Made by a program: the position numbers and the translations under genes | Notes under the pieces: generated by a model | What the model was told of the DNA's origin: nothing | Database searches by the model: none | Seen by the model: only the letters and a program-made list of their open reading frames with translations | Shown: positions 7,153 to 11,696 of the stretch, one piece after another | How the letters are laid out: every line of letters starts with the position of its first letter | Position numbering within the stretch: the stretch's first letter is position 1 | Origin: Thermoleophilia bacterium | GTDB lineage: Bacteria; Actinomycetota; Thermoleophilia; Gaiellales; Gaiellaceae | Reading direction: 5' to 3' | Assembly: GCA_025935275.1 (NCBI GenBank) | Contig: JAICVP010000042.1 | Coordinates: 1-11,696 of the forward strand | Length of the DNA stretch: 11,696 bases

Positions 7153-8478
7153 TCAGCCCCAGCGGGCCGTGGGACTCGGTGCGAGCGCGGGGGGGAAACG
7201 TCGTGCCATCCACGACTCGTCGGAAACGCGCTCGCGGGCCCTCGCGGCGGCAGCGCTCGCAACCGCTAGGGAAGTCATGATCCACACGGACTTGCTGTCC
7301 TCGAGCGACAGCGACATCGCTCCGATCGCCAGCACGGCGACCTGAGCCGTCCAGTAGTGGAGATCCCAGCCGGAGCGGCTCCTGACGCGCGTGTACAGGC
7401 CGGCAACGACCCACATGAAGAGACCGAATCCGACGATTCCGGTCTCGACCAGAATCGAGACGTACGTATTGTGAGCCTCCTTTTCGGCCTTCTTGTATGC
7501 GCTTCTCTGCGTTCGGAGATGAGCGACAGCGGCACGGTGTCCGTCGGTCCCGACGCCCTCGATGGGTCGCTCCATGAACACCTGGCTCGACTCGACCCAA
7601 ATGCTCCAGCGCCCACTGAGAGCCCCCTGGTCGCCTTCGGCCAGCGTCGTTGCAGTGCCGATACGGTCCAGCCCTCCGACGGGAGCGATCTGGACGACGG
7701 CGAGGGCAGCGGCGACGAGAGCAGTAACTGCCATGATCCGCTTTCCGGCGCTGAGCTTGCGAAACGACCAGATGATGAGCAGGGCGGTCGGGATGCTCGC
7801 GAGCGTTGCGCCTCTCGTACCGGTCATGATCACCGCGACCACGCCAATGGGTATGTACGCGTAGTTCAGTACGCGTGCAAGAATCGGGCGTCCGCCTGCC
7901 TCCGGTCCCGCCGCCAGGTACCACGCCGCTGGGCCGGCTATCGCGACGATGAGTGCGATCCCGTCGGTCTGATAGCCAAGCGCACTGACGCGGTCGTGCA
8001 GCGGGAATTGCGCCGGTGGAGCCGTGAGATAGTTGACGATGATGCTGCCCGCCGCGACAAACGCTCCGAGCACATACGCCTGGAGCGCTGCCTTCACCAA
8101 CACCTCCCTGTCGTAGAGGTCCCAAAAGAGCAGGAGGAGACCGAACATCTCGGTGTAGGTCTTGAACGCTGAGAGGGTCGCCTCCGGGTCGACGCTCCAG
8201 TAGAGAGTCAGCCCGTTCCAGATCAAGAACAGGAAGTACGCCTGCTGCAGGCGATCGAGCTTGCGTAAGCGCTTCTGGGCGAGCATGCCGAGGCCCCAGA
8301 CGAGGAAGGTCACGTACCCGAGAACTTTGCTCGCGCGCCCGAACTCTCCCAGCTGGAGGGCGTTCTCCCACGGGACCGAGAAGACGAACAGCAGGCTCAA
8401 CCAAATGCTGGCCCCGCGGATCCCGCCTACTTTCGGAAAGCTCAGGTACGACAACGTTCGTCCCAGGGCGGCCCTCAT
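7153..8478 (-). CDS. O-antigen ligase/polymerase family membrane protein (Wzy/WaaL-like)
   Basis: 441 aa with about 10-12 hydrophobic segments. The Wzy_C-type core is clear: TGTRGA (219-224, R222), a periplasmic loop beginning GRWSIWVESSQVFMERP with G-V-G (289-310, R290) and the conserved EAHNTYVSILVETGIVG (334-350, H336). These Arg and His residues are typical of the polymerase/ligase fold that joins lipid-linked repeats or transfers glycans to an acceptor outside the membrane. Its ATG overlaps the stop of the upstream sulfotransferase (ATGA, 8475-8478), with GGGAAGG about 7 bases upstream. Polymerase and ligase cannot be told apart from sequence. A polymerase is favoured because a flippase and a chain-length protein are encoded in the same operon. 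The C-terminal tail (from about 412) is basic and proline-rich. Confidence 0.87.
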   Translation of the reverse strand: MRAALGRTLSYLSFPKVGGIRGASIWLSLLFVFSVPWENALQLGEFGRASKVLGYVTFLVWGLGMLAQKRLRKLDRLQQAYFLFLIWNGLTLYWSVDPEATLSAFKTYTEMFGLLLLFWDLYDREVLVKAALQAYVLGAFVAAGSIIVNYLTAPPAQFPLHDRVSALGYQTDGIALIVAIAGPAAWYLAAGPEAGGRPILARVLNYAYIPIGVVAVIMTGTRGATLASIPTALLIIWSFRKLSAGKRIMAVTALVAAALAVVQIAPVGGLDRIGTATTLAEGDQGALSGRWSIWVESSQVFMERPIEGVGTDGHRAAVAHLRTQRSAYKKAEKEAHNTYVSILVETGIVGFGLFMWVVAGLYTRVRSRSGWDLHYWTAQVAVLAIGAMSLSLEDSKSVWIMTSLAVASAAAARARERVSDESWMARRFPPALAPSPTARWG

Positions 8479-9308
8479 GCCGGTGCCTTCCCGGCCGTCT
8501 CGCGGCCGCCGGTCTTGCGGTAGAGCGCCAGGAGCGGCTTGTACACGAGGTACTGCTTCGCCCGGGACGCGGTGAGCTTGCGCCTGTTGAAGTCGCGCTC
8601 CCGGTCGGCCTGGTAGCGAGCCACGTCCTCGGGCAGGGAGGCCCCGTACTCACGCCGTTGAGCTGGATAGAGCTCCTGCGTGACGTACTCGTAGAGCTCA
8701 AGGTCCGAGCTGTTTGCCTCGACGATCGCGCTACGCATCCGGGGGCTTGCAAGCACCTTGCTCGCGAGCGCGTTGCGGTGGGCAACGTTCACCGGCTTGT
8801 ATGCGATGTCCAGGTCGCCAGCGCGGAGGCCTTTGAGGAGGAGGAGCGACTCGTCGAACTGCTCGGTCAGGCCAACGAAGATCTTCTTCTCGTCGATTGT
8901 GCGGAGAGCGTCCTCGACGCTCTCGGTTCCCCCGAGCTGCTTGGTCTGGGCGTTTTGAAACGACTCATCCGCGATCCACTCGTCGAACTCGACGTTCTTC
9001 TTTCGATAATCGATCTGGTACTGGAAGCGCGACGCGCATAGGGCAACGGGCTCACGCAGGAATGCGAAGTACCGGAAGTCCGTGCCCTGCTCCTCCAGGT
9101 CCGCATACCCGGTGACACGGTGTCCCGCGATGCTTTTGAGCTTCGGGTAGATCTTCCTGAGGCGACGAAGATCCCTCGTGGAAAACGGCGGTCCGCCCCA
9201 CGCGTCGTGCCAGGGCTCGACCTCGCAGTGCCGCAGCCCGTAGGAGCTGCGCAGGATGTAGCGGACGGTCCGGCCGGCCGTCTTGTTGATGTGAATGAAA
9301 ACGAGCAC
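8475..9308 (-). CDS. Sulfotransfer_2-type sulfotransferase (GTG start)
   Basis: 277 aa from a GTG at 9308. The frame is open further upstream inside the glycosyltransferase gene, but that part is out-of-frame noise. AGGGA lies 4 bases before this GTG, and the protein then begins directly with the first family motif. The 5'-phosphosulfate loop is FIHINKTAGRTV (4-15, Lys9). AGHR (61-64) and FLREPVALCASRFQYQ (83-98, with R85 and S93) form the 3'-phosphate site. KIFVGLTEQFDESLLLL (142-158) is a stretch common in bacterial Sulfotransfer_2 members. This family includes carbohydrate 2-O- and 6-O-type sulfotransferases, so a sugar acceptor is the best inference. It starts 7 bases after the glycosyltransferase stop and is coupled by ATGA to the polymerase. 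The C-terminal 60 residues are highly basic. Confidence 0.87.
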   Translation of the reverse strand: MLVFIHINKTAGRTVRYILRSSYGLRHCEVEPWHDAWGGPPFSTRDLRRLRKIYPKLKSIAGHRVTGYADLEEQGTDFRYFAFLREPVALCASRFQYQIDYRKKNVEFDEWIADESFQNAQTKQLGGTESVEDALRTIDEKKIFVGLTEQFDESLLLLKGLRAGDLDIAYKPVNVAHRNALASKVLASPRMRSAIVEANSSDLELYEYVTQELYPAQRREYGASLPEDVARYQADRERDFNRRKLTASRAKQYLVYKPLLALYRKTGGRETAGKAPA

Positions 9309-9315
9309 GCCGTCC

Positions 9316-10479
9316 CTAACGCCCGAGCGCCGGAGCCCCGTCGGCACGCCCGTCGAATATGAGTCGGAGGAACTCGTCCACCACGGCGTCCAGCTGGTAT
9401 GGGCGCCAGCTTTCGTCCGGCGGTCGGGGCAACCGACCATCCAGGGCTTCCTCCATGGCGGCGGCCAGCTCCTCGACGGCGTTGACGCGGACGAGCTTTC
9501 CGTACCGGCCGCCGGCGAGGATCTCCCTCGGTCCGCTCGCGCAGTCGGTCGCGATGACGGGTGCGCCGCACGCCAACGCTTCGATGAGCACCGTCGGGAG
9601 ACCTTCCCAGCGTGAGGAGAGCACGAACGCGACCGCCCGGGAAAGATACGCATACGGGTTCGCGACTGGGCCGGGCAATGAAACGTCCTCGCCGATGTCC
9701 AGCCTGCGAACCAAATCCTCCAGCGCCGGTCGCTCCGGCCCCTCGCCGAGAATGAGGAGACGTGCGGGCCGTGTGACTCTCACTCGACTGAAGGCGCGGA
9801 TCAGCGTGTCGAAGCCTTTCTGAGGCCGCAACCGCCCAACGGCAACGAACACCTTGCCGCCGTCCGCGAACCAGGGATGTTCGACCGGTTCTTTCGCGCG
9901 CTCCGAGAGGTCGGGCGTCACGATGGGGTTGAAGATCACCTTGAGCTTCTCCGCGGGGAGACTCGTGAACCGCGTGAGATCGTCCACGACACCTCCCGAG
10001 ACGCCGACGACGTAATCGGCTCGCGGATAGACCGCCCGTACGATCTGCGGCATGAGCCGATCACGTCGGCTCTTGCCGTGCTTGGCCGCTTCGGAGAGGG
10101 TGTTCTGCTCGACGACGAGGATCCGGCCGGGAAAACGCACAAGCCGGCAGGCGGTGAGCGCGATCACGTTTGCATGGTCGAGGTACGAGACCAGCGCCAG
10201 CGGCCTCGCTCTCCGCAGATATCCGACGAGACCTGGCAGAGAGGAAAGAACGCGGCGTGCACGTAGATCGACAATCTTGACGTTGGGCGAAACCTCCGAC
10301 AGTCGGGGGCCCTCGGCGGCAGCGAGCACGAGATCGACCTCGAAGCCGCGTCGCGTCAATCCCTCGCCGAGCTTCAGCGCGCCGCGCTCGGCACCGCCTT
10401 GCGCCATCGAGGGAGCGAAGATCGCAAGCCGTCCGCCTGGAGCGAGCGGCCGCCGCCCGCCGTTCCGATGCTCGTTCAT
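9316..10479 (-). CDS. GT4-family glycosyltransferase
   Basis: 387 aa, GT-B fold. The N-terminal domain opens with LAIFAPSMAQGGAERGALKL (18-37), whose glycine-rich GGAER is typical of GT4 acceptor domains. The C-terminal nucleotide-sugar domain has VGRLRPQKGFDTLIRAF (214-230, with R217 and K221), LILGEGPER (242-250) and the E-x7-E motif EGLPTVLIE (292-300) followed by ALACGAPVIATD (301-312). Such retaining transferases add one sugar to a lipid-linked precursor on the cytoplasmic side. GGAGG lies 9 bases before the ATG. The gene follows the chain-length protein by 32 bases and precedes a sulfotransferase by 7. It is the only glycosyltransferase in the window, so the remaining ones are probably beyond the right edge. 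Donor and linkage cannot be predicted. Confidence 0.9.
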   Translation of the reverse strand: MNEHRNGGRRPLAPGGRLAIFAPSMAQGGAERGALKLGEGLTRRGFEVDLVLAAAEGPRLSEVSPNVKIVDLRARRVLSSLPGLVGYLRRARPLALVSYLDHANVIALTACRLVRFPGRILVVEQNTLSEAAKHGKSRRDRLMPQIVRAVYPRADYVVGVSGGVVDDLTRFTSLPAEKLKVIFNPIVTPDLSERAKEPVEHPWFADGGKVFVAVGRLRPQKGFDTLIRAFSRVRVTRPARLLILGEGPERPALEDLVRRLDIGEDVSLPGPVANPYAYLSRAVAFVLSSRWEGLPTVLIEALACGAPVIATDCASGPREILAGGRYGKLVRVNAVEELAAAMEEALDGRLPRPPDESWRPYQLDAVVDEFLRLIFDGRADGAPALGR

Positions 10480-10511
10480 CAGGCCATCCCTCCGTCCCGA
10501 AGGACTCGCAA

Positions 10512-11696
10512 CTAGTGCCGTTCGACGAGATCGTCTTCGACGCTTGCCTGGACAGCTCGTCGTTGCCGGGCCTGGGCTGGCAAGTCGGCACCACTCCGCG
10601 CGGACCCGCGCGATGTCCAGCGCTTGCGACTGGATCCGCCGCGGTTGTAGACGTAACCAAGCGGTCCTACACCGAGCAACTCGAGGCGACCGATCAGCTG
10701 CCTCGCATCCTCGAGTTTGCCACGATGGCGGACGACCATCACGACAGCGCCCGCCGATCGGAGAATCTCGTCGATGTGGTCCCCGTCGAGCATCGGAGGT
10801 CCGTCAGCGATGATCAGGTCGAACTCCCGCTCGGTGCGCCGCTGCACCGAAGGAGGCACCGAGCCCACCTCGACGACGGTCACCTGACCTCGATCACCTA
10901 CTCGAATCACCGGGGGCGCAACAAGCTTCTGAATCCGAGGTGCGCGGTCCTCGCGCTGTCCGTTCACCTCTTCGTCCGCCTCGTGCCACAGTTTCCACAG
11001 TTCTGCGTCAGCGTCGTTCGACACCTCTCCAGCAGCCTCACTCGAACTCGGTGTGGCAACCGCGAGCAAGCTCTTCAAACCCAGGCGCTCGCTGTCTGCG
11101 TCGAGCGCCTGGACACGGTGACCTTGGTGCGCCGCGGCCAGAGCTGTGTTCGCCGCTACCGTCGTGGATCCATCACCCTCTGCGGGCGAGACGAATGCGA
11201 CGAAACGTGGTCGCCGAGCCTTGTTCGTCGCGCCGACGCGCTGTCCGTTCGACTCTGCATTGACCGCCAGACTTGCAGCCAGGAAGCGAAATTCGCGGGC
11301 CGCCGGAGTCGTTGGACTGACGAGCGCGGGCAGCATCAAGCTCAGTTCGCCCCGGCCGAAGTCGGGGATCTCCGCGAGCAAGGGAACGCCGAGCAGCGTC
11401 TGCGGGTCGAGCGCCTCGTAGAACTCCTGACTGCGCGTACCCTTCCAGTACGCGACACCGGCGCCGACGAGGGCTCCGAGCACGAGTGAGAAAGCGAGAA
11501 TGGCGAAAGTCGACGGTCCGCCTGCCTTAGCCGTTTGGGCTTGGTAGACCTCGGAAACCCCGTCGCCTGCCACAGCCGCGTTCGTCTCGAGACGGTCCCG
11601 CTCCGCCTTCAGCCGCGTGACGAGACCGGCGGCATCCTCCGCATCCTGACCGGTTGCGGTTGCAGCATCCGCATCCGCCTCCGCTTCCGCAATCGC
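10512..11696 (-). CDS. Wzz/BY-kinase-like chain-length protein, C-terminal fragment with degenerate ATP site
   Basis: The frame is open to the right edge, giving the last 394 residues (numbered here from the edge). Residues 1-50 are Ala/Glu/Asp-rich and look like the end of the Wzz coiled coil. A transmembrane helix follows at about 64-84 (FAILAFSLVLGALVGAGVAYW), then LLGVPLLAEIP (101-111), the usual linker to the cytoplasmic BY-kinase domain. In that domain the Walker A region reads SPAEGDGSTTVAAN (170-183): the expected GEGK(T/S)T lysine is Ser177. The A' motif keeps DAD (199-201), and Walker B is LIIADGPP (294-301). About 80 residues separate A' from B, and there is no C-terminal tyrosine cluster; the tail is Arg/Ser-rich. 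Normal relatives control chain length through ATP-dependent autophosphorylation, so this copy is probably a structural or regulatory pseudokinase. A GTG at 11573 is inside the coiled-coil/helix region and is not the real start. Confidence 0.83.
   Translation of the reverse strand, partial: AIAEAEADADAATATGQDAEDAAGLVTRLKAERDRLETNAAVAGDGVSEVYQAQTAKAGGPSTFAILAFSLVLGALVGAGVAYWKGTRSQEFYEALDPQTLLGVPLLAEIPDFGRGELSLMLPALVSPTTPAAREFRFLAASLAVNAESNGQRVGATNKARRPRFVAFVSPAEGDGSTTVAANTALAAAHQGHRVQALDADSERLGLKSLLAVATPSSSEAAGEVSNDADAELWKLWHEADEEVNGQREDRAPRIQKLVAPPVIRVGDRGQVTVVEVGSVPPSVQRRTEREFDLIIADGPPMLDGDHIDEILRSAGAVVMVVRHRGKLEDARQLIGRLELLGVGPLGYVYNRGGSSRKRWTSRGSARSGADLPAQARQRRAVQASVEDDLVERH

Noticed and set aside
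7061..8785. 574-codon minus-strand open frame across the polymerase gene and part of the upstream sulfotransferase gene
   Set aside because: It is a shifted frame of two well-supported genes. The translation is Arg/Ser/Pro-rich without any domain, typical of GC-rich shadow frames.
9309..9653. N-terminal extension of the Sulfotransfer_2 protein to 392 residues
   Set aside because: The extra 115 residues overlap the conserved end of the glycosyltransferase out of frame and are low-complexity. GTG at 9308 with AGGGA upstream fits the family start.
11640..11696. GC-rich short-period repeat at the right edge
   Set aside because: It is coding sequence for an Ala/Glu/Asp-rich coiled coil of the chain-length protein, not a DNA repeat element.

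Overview
The window is GC-rich DNA from a bacterium whose coding frames favour G or C in the third position, with GTG and TTG starts and several ATGA stop/start overlaps. Together with a Wzz-tyrosine-kinase-like fusion on one chain, this suggests a high-GC Gram-positive lineage such as Actinomycetota (possibly an environmental Thermoleophilia-type genome). That placement is inference; no rRNA or other taxonomic marker is present. No tRNA, CRISPR array, IS element or integrase was seen.

Left part (1-2793): a minus-strand pair of secreted-protein genes. One is a purple-acid-phosphatase-like metallophosphoesterase. It is followed, at the window edge, by the start of a second gene that encodes a signal peptide. 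A secreted beta-propeller gene is divergent from them across a 132-base gap. It runs into a strong hairpin, which it shares with a small convergent gene for a single-pass membrane protein. A roughly 300-base stretch without a recognisable gene follows.

Right part (3097-11696): a surface-polysaccharide locus. On the minus strand, in transcription order, lie a Wzz/BY-kinase-like chain-length protein (cut by the window edge), a GT4 glycosyltransferase, a Sulfotransfer_2-type sulfotransferase, a Wzy/WaaL-type polymerase or ligase, a second sulfotransferase, a Wzx-type flippase and a third sulfotransferase. Gaps are 7-48 bases, and two junctions overlap by 4 bases, so this is very probably one operon. 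A fourth, Stf0-like sulfotransferase is on the plus strand and converges on the end of the operon. The simplest reading is Wzx/Wzy-dependent export of a polysaccharide modified by several PAPS-dependent sulfotransferases.

Most notable points: four sulfotransferases of different subtypes interleaved with the polymerase and flippase; a chain-length/BY-kinase-like protein whose Walker A lysine is replaced by serine and which has no C-terminal tyrosine cluster; and a 19-base tandem duplication over the stop codon of the last operon gene. No PAPS-synthesis gene and no initiating phosphoglycosyl transferase is inside the window.
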